In this document: positions 6,342 through 15,873 of the stretch, in pieces
How the letters are laid out: each line of letters starts with the position of its first letter
Position numbering within the stretch: position 1 is the first letter of the stretch
NCBI GenBank assembly: GCA_012519905.1
Contig: JAAYPG010000170.1
Coordinates: 1-42,188 of the forward strand
Length of the DNA: 42,188 nt
Direction of reading: 5' to 3'
From: Clostridiales bacterium
GTDB taxonomy: Bacteria; Bacillota; Clostridia; Lachnospirales; Lachnospiraceae
Position numbers and translations under genes: made by a program
The notes under the pieces: generated by a model
Told to the model about the DNA's origin: nothing
Databases searched by the model: none
What the model saw: only the letters and a program-made list of their open reading frames with translations

Positions 6342-7349
6342 ATGGCTTATCAGGAACCAATGATTGAGCTGATTGGATTAGGAAAGACTTTTGAAAGCAA
6401 GAATAGTCATGTTAAAGCCTTAGAAGATATTAACCTGACCATATATGAGGGTGAAATCTTTGGGATTATTGGACTAAGCGGTGCGGGTAAAAGCACCTTA
6501 GTTAGATGCATTAATTACCTAGAAAGACCAACGACAGGGAAGGTTATATTTGACAAGATTGACTTATCTGAAGTGGATGACTATGAATTATTAAGGGTAA
6601 GGCAATCCATGGGTATGATATTCCAACAGTTTAATCTTTTAATGCAACGTACAGCACTGCAAAATATCTGCTTTCCCTTGGAGATTGCAGGGGTATCCAA
6701 AAAGGATGCTAAAAAGCGTGCATATGAACTTTTAGAAGTTGTAGGATTATCTGATAAGGCAGGGGCCTATCCAGCGCAGCTATCAGGAGGACAAAAGCAG
6801 AGGGTAGCCATAGCAAGAGCTCTAGCGACAAAGCCCAAGGTACTTTTGTGTGACGAAGCCACCAGTGCATTGGATCCGACAACCACGAGGTCGATTCTTG
6901 ACCTGCTAAAGGAAATCAATAAAAATCTTGGGATTACCGTAGTAGTAATTACCCATGAAATGAGCGTAATAGAAGAGATATGTCACCGTGTAGCTATAAT
7001 TGATGCTAGCCATATTGCTGAAATTGGTGATGTAGAGGAGGTCTTTATGAGACCCAAATCAAAGATTGCAAAACAGCTAGTATTTTCAGGGGCTAACCAT
7101 ATAGAATCCTTTGTTGGAGAGGATAAGTGCCGTATTATATTTGACGGAAGAACGTCTTTTGAACCTGTGATAGCTAATATGGTATTGGAGTGTAGAACCC
7201 CAGTGAATATTTTATTTGCAGATACAAAAGATATTGATGGAAAAGCATTTGGACAAATGGTAATTCAGTTACCGGAGGATGATATCAGTAAGAAACGGAT
7301 ATTTGCCTATCTAGAAACTAACAATATACCCCACGAGGAGGTGATATAG
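6342..7349 (+). CDS. metN: methionine ABC transporter ATP-binding protein MetN
   Basis: 335 residues, the usual length for MetN. It hydrolyses ATP on the cytoplasmic side to drive methionine uptake with MetI and MetQ. Seen: Walker A GLSGAGKST (44-52), Q-loop FQQF (94-97), signature LSGGQ (147-151), Walker B VLLCDE (167-172) and switch His in VITHE (about 205). The C-terminal 80 residues (about 255-335) form the NIL/ACT-like domain that binds methionine and inhibits transport in characterised MetN proteins. The start follows GCGGAGGTGGG. First gene of metNIQ, behind a Met-rich leader and terminator. Confidence 0.95.
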   Translation: MAYQEPMIELIGLGKTFESKNSHVKALEDINLTIYEGEIFGIIGLSGAGKSTLVRCINYLERPTTGKVIFDKIDLSEVDDYELLRVRQSMGMIFQQFNLLMQRTALQNICFPLEIAGVSKKDAKKRAYELLEVVGLSDKAGAYPAQLSGGQKQRVAIARALATKPKVLLCDEATSALDPTTTRSILDLLKEINKNLGITVVVITHEMSVIEEICHRVAIIDASHIAEIGDVEEVFMRPKSKIAKQLVFSGANHIESFVGEDKCRIIFDGRTSFEPVIANMVLECRTPVNILFADTKDIDGKAFGQMVIQLPEDDISKKRIFAYLETNNIPHEEVI

Positions 7350-7350
7350 C

Positions 7351-8010
7351 ATGTTTAGCAAGGCAGTACTTGAAATGATAGGAGTAGGTATACTTGAGAC
7401 GCTATATATGACTATAATCTCTTCGATTCTAGCTTATATACTAGGACTTCCCTTGGGAATACTATTAGTAGTGACTGATAAGGATGGGATAGCTCCCTTG
7501 GTAATATTAAATCGTATCGTAGGAGTTATAGTAAATATATTACGTTCTATCCCCTTTGTAATTTTACTTGTGGCCTTAATGCCATTTACTAGAATAGTAG
7601 TTGGTACCACTCTTGGACCAAATGCCCTGGTTGTACCCTTGGTTATAGGATCGGCGCCCTATATTGCTAGGCTGGTGGAATCCTCATTAAAGGAAGTGGA
7701 CCATGGTATTATAGAAGCGGCCCAGTCCATGGGAGCATCCCCAAGACAGATAGTGTTTAAGGTTCTTATACCTGAGGCTATGCCTTCACTGATTATGGGT
7801 GGAGCTATTGCTATTATAACCATCCTTAGTTATTCTGCTATGGGCGGATTTGTAGGAGCGGGAGGACTCGGAACTATAGCCATAAATTATGGTTATTATC
7901 GCTATCAGGTCGATATGATGCTAGTCACTGTGATTATCCTAGTACTTATAGTGCAGGGATTTCAGGAGCTTGGTGGAAGGTTAATGAGACGTTCGGACAA
8001 AAGATTATAA
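7351..8010 (+). CDS. metI: methionine ABC transporter permease MetI
   Basis: 219 residues with five to six membrane helices. The BPD_transp_1 permease domain covers most of the length; the coupling loop that docks on MetN is visible as EVDHGIIEAAQSMGASPRQIVFKVLIPEAMPSL, the EAA motif. Two such subunits form the membrane channel. The ATG follows the metN stop by only a few bases, with GAGGAGGTGATA inside the end of metN as ribosome binding site, so the two are translated together. Confidence 0.95.
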   Translation: MFSKAVLEMIGVGILETLYMTIISSILAYILGLPLGILLVVTDKDGIAPLVILNRIVGVIVNILRSIPFVILLVALMPFTRIVVGTTLGPNALVVPLVIGSAPYIARLVESSLKEVDHGIIEAAQSMGASPRQIVFKVLIPEAMPSLIMGGAIAIITILSYSAMGGFVGAGGLGTIAINYGYYRYQVDMMLVTVIILVLIVQGFQELGGRLMRRSDKRL

Positions 8011-8061
8011 GAAGAAAAATCATAATATATCTGAGTTATCATAATATTAGGAGGGAATATA

Positions 8062-8937
8062 ATGAAAAAAATCGCATTAATATTAGTAGTTTTATCCTTA
8101 TTAGTAACTGTTCTAGGAGCTTGCTCCACTGATAAAAAGGATGACAAACAGAACAATTCTGTAAAAGAGGAGAACAATCAGGGAGATAAAAAGGACGATG
8201 CTCAACCTAAGAAAATTAAAGTAGGAGCAAGTATTACACCCCATGCCGAGATTCTTGAAACTGCAAAAAGTGTATTGGCAGCCAAGGGTTATGAGCTTGA
8301 CATTGTAGAGTATAACGATTATGTTCAGCCCAATGTAGCCTTGGATGCAGGAGACCTTGATGCGAATTACTTCCAGCATCAACCTTATCTTGATCAATTC
8401 AATGCAGATAGAGGTATGGATCTTGTATCTGTAGCTATTATCCATTATGAGCCCTTCGGTATCTATCCAGGAAAAACAAAGAGTGTTGAAGATTTGAAGG
8501 ATGGTGCAGAGATAGCGGTTCCCAATGATGGAACTAATGAAGCGAGAGCACTTCTATTATTAGAGGCACAAGGGCTTATAAAGATCAAGGATGGTGTCGG
8601 CATGGAAGCGACCGTTATTGATATTGAGGAGAATCCTAAGAACCTTGTTATTCATGAGATTGAAGCAGCGCAGTTAGCCCGCTCACTTCAGGATGTAGAC
8701 CTGGCCGTAATAAATGGTAACTTCGCTATTCAAGCAGGATTAAATGTATCTAAGGATGCAATAGCTGTAGAGGATAAGGATTCCGTTGCAGCAGAAACCT
8801 ATGGAAATGTCATCGCCATAAGAAAAGGTGATGAGAATAGAGAAGAAATCAAAGCACTTGTAGAGGCTCTGAAAAGTGATGAAGTTAAGGAATATATTGA
8901 ATCCACCTATGAAGGAGCAGTTGTTCCTAAGTTTTAA
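8062..8937 (+). CDS. metQ: methionine-binding lipoprotein MetQ (NlpA family)
   Basis: 291 residues. It has a lipoprotein signal peptide with lipobox LGAC (Cys21), a Lys/Asp/Asn-rich linker (22-52) and an NlpA-type solute-binding domain (KIKVGASITPHAEILE..., FQHQPYLDQFN, VSVAIIHYEPFGIYPGK, VPNDGTNEARALLLLE, LAVINGNFAIQAGL). The mature protein would be anchored outside the membrane and deliver L- or D-methionine to MetNI. It is 51 nt after metI with a GGAGGG ribosome binding site. Substrate assignment rests on the MetN NIL domain and the Met-rich leader as well as family resemblance. Confidence 0.93.
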   Translation: MKKIALILVVLSLLVTVLGACSTDKKDDKQNNSVKEENNQGDKKDDAQPKKIKVGASITPHAEILETAKSVLAAKGYELDIVEYNDYVQPNVALDAGDLDANYFQHQPYLDQFNADRGMDLVSVAIIHYEPFGIYPGKTKSVEDLKDGAEIAVPNDGTNEARALLLLEAQGLIKIKDGVGMEATVIDIEENPKNLVIHEIEAAQLARSLQDVDLAVINGNFAIQAGLNVSKDAIAVEDKDSVAAETYGNVIAIRKGDENREEIKALVEALKSDEVKEYIESTYEGAVVPKF

Positions 8938-8962
8938 TAATGATAGTAATAGTATATTTAAT

Positions 8963-8988
8963 GTAATAGGGTGAATTCTCCTATTGCA
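8963..8988. terminator. small hairpin after metQ
   Basis: GTAATAGG pairs with CCTATTGC around an AT-rich loop. No T run follows on the plus strand, so it is a poor terminator and may serve as an mRNA 3' end hairpin. Confidence 0.35.
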
Positions 8989-8992
8989 TAAA

Positions 8993-9115
8993 AAAGAGGT
9001 ACCTGTAACCAATATATCATTAGTGGCGATGCCCCCTAGTAATTCACTTCCTTTGATAGGAAATCGGGGTAATAGAGCGCTGGTGATACTAAAACTTGGT
9101 GGCCGGTGCCTCTTT
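8993..9115. ncRNA. nested stem-loop element of unknown identity
   Basis: Four nested helices are visible: AAAGAGGTACC (8993-9003) with GGTGCCTCTTT (9105-9115), 11 bp; TATCATTAGTG (9015-9025) with CGCTGGTGATA (9078-9088), 11 bp with G-U pairs; CCCC (9033-9036) with GGGG (9066-9069); TTCC (9048-9051) with GGAA (9059-9062). The internal loops are large. The minus strand ends the outer stem with six Ts, so the RNA could be on either strand. I do not recognise it as a known riboswitch, T-box, SRP or 6S RNA. Confidence 0.5.
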
Positions 9116-9164
9116 AATACAAAGGAATGTAAGATATTGGTATAGATAAATAGGTGAACATTTA

Positions 9165-9193
9165 TTGATTATGAAAGTACCTTATGTTACTAT
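9165..9193 (+). promoter_or_regulatory. promoter of the DUF3810 gene
   Basis: TTGATT (9165-9170), a 17-nt spacer and TACTAT (9188-9193) lie 42 nt before the TTG start. Confidence 0.45.
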
Positions 9194-9235
9194 TATTATA
9201 GGTCTAATTCTAATTCAAATAGAGGGGGGATACTA

Positions 9236-10351
9236 TTGAGAGAATTAATTAAACTTAAGCGTAATTATTTATTATTCTTATTTCCCCTGTCTTTTATTTT
9301 GATATTGCTAGCTAGAAAGAGTAGTTTCTTTGCTGAACATGTCTATGCTTTGCGTATATATAGATGGTTTTCTCAGCTAGTATCTATAATAACCGGTCTA
9401 GTACCGATCTCATTGGCAGAGATATTAATTATTATATTGCCGTTTTTCCTAATAATATTATTAATAAAATTCATTAGTCGTTTAATAAAGGATAAGCAGA
9501 ATCGAAAGATTAATGCTGCTAAAGGCTTAATTAATATTATCTGTGCCTTAAGTGTTGCTTTATTTTCCTTTACCATGCTTGGAGGATTAAATTATTATAG
9601 ATATCCATTTAGTTATTACTCCAATTTAAATATAGAAAAATCCACAGTTGAGGAGTTATACGGACTTACTAAACAGTTAGCTGAGCAAGCTAATGAGCTG
9701 AGGGCTTTGGTACCTAAGGTGGATGATAATGGTATATTTGATCTATCCATGAGTTATTTTGAACTTGCTAAAGAAGCAAATAAAGCTATGATGAGTCTGG
9801 CAGAAGAATATCCAGTATTCAGTGGGAGATACGGCCGGTCTAAGCCGGTGCTATTATCTCCACTTATGTCCTATACTGAAATCACAGGTATTTTTGTTCC
9901 ATTTACTATGGAGGCCAATGTTAATGTTCAAATATCGGATTATGCTATTCCCTATACTATGCTACATGAGATGGCCCATCAAAGAGGTTTTATGAGAGAG
10001 GATGAAGCCAATTATATTGCCTATATAGCTGGTATGAGTTCGGATAATATTGAATTAATGTATAGTAGCACTATGTTGGCTCTTATTTCTGCTGGCAATG
10101 CCTTATATAATCATGATACTAAGATGTATTTTGACATTAGGGCTATGTATTCCGATGGAGTAGTAAAGGATATACGGGCCAATTCAGAATACTGGGTTAA
10201 ATATGAGGATACAGTGGTTAGTACTATATCAAATAAGTTAAATGACACTTATCTTAAGGTAAATGCTCAAGCAGATGGCGTTAATAGCTATGGACGTATG
10301 GTTGATTTGTTATTGGCGAAATATAGAGCCATGCTGCAGGAAGAACGTTAA
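9236..10351 (+). CDS. DUF3810 membrane protein with zinc-protease-like HEMAH motif
   Basis: 371 residues. Three N-terminal membrane helices (about 10-28, 42-80 and 98-122) precede an extracytoplasmic domain. The layout and blocks such as HEMAHQRGFMREDEANYIAY (about 244-263) match the DUF3810 family. The HExxH signature and downstream Glu suggest a metal-dependent peptidase, but the family is not biochemically defined as far as I know. The start is a TTG at 9236 with GGGGGG just upstream; no nearer ATG gives the complete first helix. It is transcribed alone between a promoter and a strong terminator. Confidence 0.82.
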   Translation: MRELIKLKRNYLLFLFPLSFILILLARKSSFFAEHVYALRIYRWFSQLVSIITGLVPISLAEILIIILPFFLIILLIKFISRLIKDKQNRKINAAKGLINIICALSVALFSFTMLGGLNYYRYPFSYYSNLNIEKSTVEELYGLTKQLAEQANELRALVPKVDDNGIFDLSMSYFELAKEANKAMMSLAEEYPVFSGRYGRSKPVLLSPLMSYTEITGIFVPFTMEANVNVQISDYAIPYTMLHEMAHQRGFMREDEANYIAYIAGMSSDNIELMYSSTMLALISAGNALYNHDTKMYFDIRAMYSDGVVKDIRANSEYWVKYEDTVVSTISNKLNDTYLKVNAQADGVNSYGRMVDLLLAKYRAMLQEER

Positions 10352-10420
10352 CCGATGCAAAAATTCTAACTTTTATAATAAAAAAGACATTAATAATGAT
10401 AACTATATAATAAAGATTAT

Positions 10421-10468
10421 GCTCCTTTTGATGGAATGGCTTATGCCTTTCAGGAAAGGAGCTTTTTT
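10421..10468 (+). terminator. intrinsic terminator after the DUF3810 gene
   Basis: GCTCCTTT (10421-10428) pairs with AAAGGAGC (10455-10462), with extra pairing of GGC/GCC inside, and is followed by six Ts. Confidence 0.85.
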
Positions 10469-10530
10469 AGTTGAATATGAAAGTACGTTTTCTTTATTCT
10501 TTCATTGACTGTTGGGGCTATTTTAGGGGC

Positions 10531-10558
10531 TTGATTATTTAAGAAACTATGATATAAT
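10531..10558 (+). promoter_or_regulatory. promoter of the SleB-like gene
   Basis: TTGATT (10531-10536), a 16-nt spacer and a perfect TATAAT (10553-10558). Confidence 0.55.
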
Positions 10559-10575
10559 TATTAAGTAATTATTAA

Positions 10576-10612
10576 CAAAATGTTATGAAGTTTCCAAATA
10601 TGTAACATTTTG
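10576..10612. promoter_or_regulatory. 10-bp inverted repeat in the 5' leader of the SleB-like gene
   Basis: CAAAATGTTA (10576-10585) and TAACATTTTG (10603-10612) are perfect reverse complements with a 17-nt spacer. The repeat begins 18 nt after the -10 box and ends 19 nt before the start codon, so it could be an operator or a hairpin that limits access to the AAGGAG ribosome binding site. Confidence 0.45.
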
Positions 10613-10631
10613 ATGTTATAAGGAGATTATT

Positions 10632-11531
10632 ATGAATACTATAAAGAAGCTTTTCATTGCATTTGCTGCTGTGATTGTAATTTCACTAGGCTTTAGTCAT
10701 GTGGCATATGCATCTGAGCTTACTGATTTAGAAGATCATTTTGAAATTACCGATACCATAGAAATTACTGAGAAGGAAAGTAATGCTTTGGAGGATGCTG
10801 GTAGTCAGAATGAAGCTGGTGTTCAGAAGGAAGCTGATACTCTGAACGAAGCTGATATCCAGGGTGATACAAATAGCCTTGATGTTGAGGAAGTAGTTGA
10901 TTCTGACGAATTCAATCCTGATGAATATGAGATATTTATAGACGAGCAAGGGCAGGTTTATTATCTTGAGAAAGAGCCAGTAGAACCTGAAATTGAAGAA
11001 ATCGATGAGCTAATACAAGAAGAGTTAGAAGAAGAGCAAGTAAAAGAGAATGTTAAGGAAGAGAAAAAGAAGCCTTCCTATTCTGAGAAGGACTTACGAC
11101 TTCTTTCATGTCTTATCTATAGTGAGGCAGGGAATCAATCCTATAAGGGTATGCTAGCAGTAGCTAATGTTGTTTTGAATAGAGTGAAAAGCAGCGCTTA
11201 TTATCATGTAAACACCATAGAAGAGGTGATATATGACAATCAGTGGGCAGTTCAGTTCACGGTAACCATAAAGAGTAAAAAGACAGGAAAGAGCATGTTA
11301 GATAAAGCCCTGGAATCATATGACACAGGCAAATTTACCGGAAAAAATCCTGCGGCTGAGAAAAAGGCCATGGATAGAGCAATAAAAGCAGCGAAGGCAG
11401 CCCTAAATGGAGAGAACAATATAGGTGATTATCTGTGCTTTAGAATGAATAATAGTGGTGCAAAGAGTATAAAGAAGAAATATTCTGATTACAAAATATT
11501 AGGAGCCCATATCTTCTACCGCACCAAATAA
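10632..11531 (+). CDS. secreted SleB-type cell wall hydrolase
   Basis: 299 residues. A signal peptide (about 1-29, cleavage near AYA-SE) leads to a very acidic, low-complexity linker (about 30-150) with near-repeats such as NEAG, KEAD, NEAD. The C-terminal domain (about 155-299) matches the Hydrolase_2/SleB fold: LLSCLIYSEAGNQSYKGMLAVANVVLNRV with catalytic-type Glu in SEA. In spore formers such enzymes cut peptidoglycan, in the cortex (SleB) or in the vegetative wall. It lacks the N-terminal peptidoglycan-binding domain typical of true SleB, so a vegetative or sporulation-stage hydrolase is as likely as a germination enzyme. Confidence 0.82.
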   Translation: MNTIKKLFIAFAAVIVISLGFSHVAYASELTDLEDHFEITDTIEITEKESNALEDAGSQNEAGVQKEADTLNEADIQGDTNSLDVEEVVDSDEFNPDEYEIFIDEQGQVYYLEKEPVEPEIEEIDELIQEELEEEQVKENVKEEKKKPSYSEKDLRLLSCLIYSEAGNQSYKGMLAVANVVLNRVKSSAYYHVNTIEEVIYDNQWAVQFTVTIKSKKTGKSMLDKALESYDTGKFTGKNPAAEKKAMDRAIKAAKAALNGENNIGDYLCFRMNNSGAKSIKKKYSDYKILGAHIFYRTK

Positions 11532-11547
11532 TATACATACATATAAT

Positions 11548-11590
11548 AAGCTGTACTATATCCTATAGGGTGATCATAGTACAGCTTTAA
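11548..11590. terminator. strong hairpin terminator
   Basis: AAGCTGTACTAT (11548-11559) and ATAGTACAGCTT (11576-11587) form a perfect 12-bp stem. The following tract is TTTAATAATTTA, giving a moderate U-rich tail. Confidence 0.7.
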
Positions 11591-11721
11591 TAATTTATAC
11601 TTTTCTCTTAACTTATTATGTGCTATCATATTATATAAGTCCATTTGTTATGTGATTGATAAGTAAAATAGCATACATTAAGATAAATAATACTAAAGAA
11701 ACTTGATTAGGAGGTATATTC

Positions 11722-12561
11722 ATGGATAATTTGTTTTCAGGTTTGGAGGAATTTGGCCTAAATAATCTATCAAATATAAATATATATGATGAAAAAGAAG
11801 AGGATACCAAGGATAATAAGGTAAAATCGAAGAAAGGCTTTTCTGAAGAGGATATTATTTTTGATAGGACATATACCTGTCCTGTATGTGACACGGATTT
11901 CAAATCCAAGAGTGTTAAGACGGGTAGAGTAAAGCTAAAAGGCCTAGATAGTGATTTAAGACCGAGATATCATCAGGCAGACCCTTTAAAGTATGATGCG
12001 ATCTTATGTACTAGCTGTGGCTATGCTTCATTAACAAGGTTTTTCAAGAATGTTACATATACACAGGCTGATTGGATTAAAAAAAGTATATCATCAAGTT
12101 ATAAACCTGTTGAGGAGACGGGTAACGTATATAGCTATGATGATGCAATTGCTAGGCATAAAATGGCCTTGGTAAGTTCTATAGTAAAAAAAGCTAAGAC
12201 TTCTGAAAGAGCATATACCTGTTTGAAAACCGCATGGGTTATTAGGGGGAAGGCAGAGACGCTACCAAAGGATACTCCTGATTATAAGCAGGTCTTGTTG
12301 CGCCTCAAAAAGGAGGAAATGGAGTTTATATCCAATGCCTATGAGGGATTTTCTGATGCCTTTATGAAGGAGACATTTCCCATGTGTGGCATGGATGAAA
12401 GCACTATTACTTTGCTTGTGGCAGAGCTAGCCAGAAAAACAGGTAAATTAGACGAGGCCTCTCGATGGATATCAAGAGTTCTCGTATCAAGAGATGCAAA
12501 TGATAGGATTAAGGATAAGGCAAGAGAAATAAAAGAACTATTAAAAGAGGGAAGAAATTGA
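11722..12561 (+). CDS. DUF2225 protein with Cys-pair motifs
   Basis: 279 residues. After an acidic N-terminus (1-45) come CPVCDTDFKSKSVKTGR (about 53-69), RPRYHQADPLKYDAILCTSCGYA and a long helical C-terminal region with TPR-like character (about 110-279). This is the DUF2225 arrangement. The CPVC and CTSC pairs plus a conserved Arg/His suggest a zinc site; the function is unknown. The ATG follows GGAGG. The stop codon overlaps the TTG start of the next gene, so the two are translationally coupled, suggesting a joint role. Confidence 0.82.
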   Translation: MDNLFSGLEEFGLNNLSNINIYDEKEEDTKDNKVKSKKGFSEEDIIFDRTYTCPVCDTDFKSKSVKTGRVKLKGLDSDLRPRYHQADPLKYDAILCTSCGYASLTRFFKNVTYTQADWIKKSISSSYKPVEETGNVYSYDDAIARHKMALVSSIVKKAKTSERAYTCLKTAWVIRGKAETLPKDTPDYKQVLLRLKKEEMEFISNAYEGFSDAFMKETFPMCGMDESTITLLVAELARKTGKLDEASRWISRVLVSRDANDRIKDKAREIKELLKEGRN

Positions 12562-13274
12562 AGGAAAAATTACACACAATACCAGTAAATGAGGCCTTTG
12601 ATCTTGGCGGAGAATGTCCTGTTTGCAATATGAGAAAGGAACTGGAGACAAAGGCAATAGATTTCACTATGGGACCCAGCTATATGGAGGATGATGTTCG
12701 AGCCGAGACATCCAAGATGGGTTTTTGTGAGGCGCATATTCAGCTTCTATATCAAAATCAGAATAGATTAGGATTAGCCTTGATTTTAAAAAGCCATATG
12801 GATAAGGTCATAAAGGACATAGAGAAACTCTCTGGTAGTAATACAAGGATACAGGCCCCTTCATTTTTCAAAAGACAGGGAGAGAACTCAGGGGTTATTT
12901 CATATATAGAGGGGCTAGATAACTCCTGCTATATATGTGATAAGATTGATCGTACCTTTGAACGCTATATCGCCACTATATTTTATTTATATAACCAAGA
13001 GGATGAGTTTAGGAAGAAGTTCAAGGCATGTAAGGGCTTTTGCAATCATCATTACGGTATGCTTTATATGCAGGCGCCCAAGCGTCTTAGCGGAGAGCGG
13101 CTAAAGGATTTTATCCGTGAATTAGATACTCTGTATCTTGATAATATGAAGAGGGTAAGAGATGATTTGGATTGGTTCATAGATAAATTTGATTATCGTT
13201 ATGCTGATGAGCCATGGAAAAACTCCAAAGATGCATTACCGCGAACTATTACCAAGACCAATAGCATTATCTAA
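12558..13274 (+). CDS. DUF6062-like Cys-rich protein
   Basis: 238 residues starting at a TTG (12558) that overlaps the TGA of the DUF2225 gene; AGAGGGAAG lies just upstream. It contains two similar Cys/His blocks: CPVCNMRKELE with MGFCEAHIQLL (N-terminal half), and CYICDKIDRTFERY with KGFCNHHYGMLY (C-terminal half). This looks like an internal duplication with metal-binding potential, as in proteins annotated DUF6062 in Lachnospiraceae. The biochemical role is unknown. The shared CPVC motif with its coupled neighbour is notable. Confidence 0.75.
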   Translation: MKEKLHTIPVNEAFDLGGECPVCNMRKELETKAIDFTMGPSYMEDDVRAETSKMGFCEAHIQLLYQNQNRLGLALILKSHMDKVIKDIEKLSGSNTRIQAPSFFKRQGENSGVISYIEGLDNSCYICDKIDRTFERYIATIFYLYNQEDEFRKKFKACKGFCNHHYGMLYMQAPKRLSGERLKDFIRELDTLYLDNMKRVRDDLDWFIDKFDYRYADEPWKNSKDALPRTITKTNSII

Positions 13275-13560
13275 AATAAATGATTTGTATCATAATATCG
13301 GGACCATCATGGTATACAGTTTCTAATTCGACTTATACTAAAAAGCATAATATCCTATAATTAGTATATTATATTAGTATAGAAGAAATAAGAAGAGTTA
13401 TTGCCATAAGGTAATAGCTTTTTTTATGTGATAGAATTTATAAGAAATTGAATCCTATAGTATGATATAGAGATTTAATGAAAAACTGAGAAAAAAGGAG
13501 ATAATACGAGATAACAAGAGGAAATATTAGTTTTACCCAAATATTTTAAGGGATGAGAAG
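13275..13560. other. AT-rich intergenic stretch before groESL
   Basis: No open frame of interest. It holds a short TA-rich direct-repeat-like tract (TTAGTATATTATATTAGTATAG, read as two TTAGTATA units), a terminator at 13396-13425, and then AT-rich DNA up to the groE promoter. Nothing else recognised. Confidence 0.5.
13396..13425 (+). terminator. intrinsic terminator upstream of groESL
   Basis: AGTTATTGCC pairs with GGTAATAGCT around ATAA, followed by T7. It separates the DUF2225/DUF6062 unit from the groE operon. Confidence 0.8.
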
Positions 13561-13589
13561 TTGCATATTTAAGGTAAATTTACTAATAT
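13561..13589 (+). promoter_or_regulatory. probable groESL promoter
   Basis: TTGCAT (13561-13566), 17 nt and TAATAT (13584-13589), overlapped by TATAAT at 13587-13592. The CIRCE operator follows within 15 nt. Confidence 0.5.
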
Positions 13590-13601
13590 AATAACTATCT
13601 A

Positions 13602-13628
13602 TTAGCACTCAATAAGATAGAGTGCTAG
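13602..13628. promoter_or_regulatory. CIRCE operator (HrcA binding site)
   Basis: TTAGCACTC (13602-13610), a 9-nt spacer, and GAGTGCTAG (13620-13628): one mismatch from the CIRCE consensus. It is the established binding site of the heat-shock repressor HrcA and sits between promoter and groES. Confidence 0.95.
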
Positions 13629-13665
13629 CAATTATCAAAAATTGGATAATAAGGAGGAATATTAA

Positions 13666-15592
<1,927 letters not shown>

Positions 15593-15625
15593 GACTATAC
15601 AATCGGTATATAATAAATAATACAA

Positions 15626-15659
15626 GGCTGTCTCATACGAAAGTATGAGGCGGCTTTTT
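15626..15659 (+). terminator. groESL terminator
   Basis: GGCTGTCTCATAC pairs with GTATGAGGCGGC around a GAAA tetraloop, with G-U pairs near the base, then five Ts. Confidence 0.85.
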
Positions 15660-15746
15660 ACTTGGAGAAATCAAGATAAACTGTATTGACAAGAACATAA
15701 AGATTAGATAAGATATAGCAGTAAACTAAATACATATTATTTTTTA

Positions 15747-15832
15747 GCTAGGGGAGCACATGCTGAGAGGTATGAATTTTTTACATACTGACCCTCAATA
15801 CTTGATCCGGGTAATACCGGCGTAAGGAAGCA
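15747..15832 (+). promoter_or_regulatory. TPP (THI-box) riboswitch
   Basis: The conserved core is visible: GGGGAGC...GCTGAGAGG, then GACCCT, then ACTTGATCCGGGTAATACCGG-CGTAAGGAAGC. This is the thiamine pyrophosphate aptamer and it stands directly before the thiamine transporter gene thiT. The expression platform follows at 15842-15873. Confidence 0.96.
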
Positions 15833-15843
15833 ATCAAGTGTCC

Positions 15844-15873
15844 CCTCCTAATTAAATTCAAGGAGGTTTTTTT
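15844..15873 (+). promoter_or_regulatory. thiT expression platform: Shine-Dalgarno sequestering hairpin
   Basis: CCTCCT (15844-15849) pairs with AGGAGG (15861-15866), the thiT ribosome binding site, and T7 runs directly into the ATG. The upstream GTGTCCCCT (15838-15846) can instead pair, with one bulge, with AGGGGAGCAC in the aptamer's 5' strand (15750-15759), freeing AGGAGG. So TPP binding should favour sequestration and shut-off, translational with a possible terminator component. Confidence 0.7.

Noticed and set aside
8993-9040. Possible SRP RNA Alu-domain motif (CTGTAACC) in the element after metQ
   Set aside because: The SRP signature loop (GGTCAGG...GGAAGCAGC type) is absent from the rest of the element, so the short match is likely chance.
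10263-10508. 81-codon open frame overlapping the end of the DUF3810 gene
   Set aside because: Out of frame with the real gene, no ribosome binding site, and it runs through the terminator hairpin.
13322-13385. TA-rich repeats before groESL considered as a CRISPR-like or origin-like array
   Set aside because: Units are short, irregular and only two in number, with no spacers or DnaA boxes recognised.
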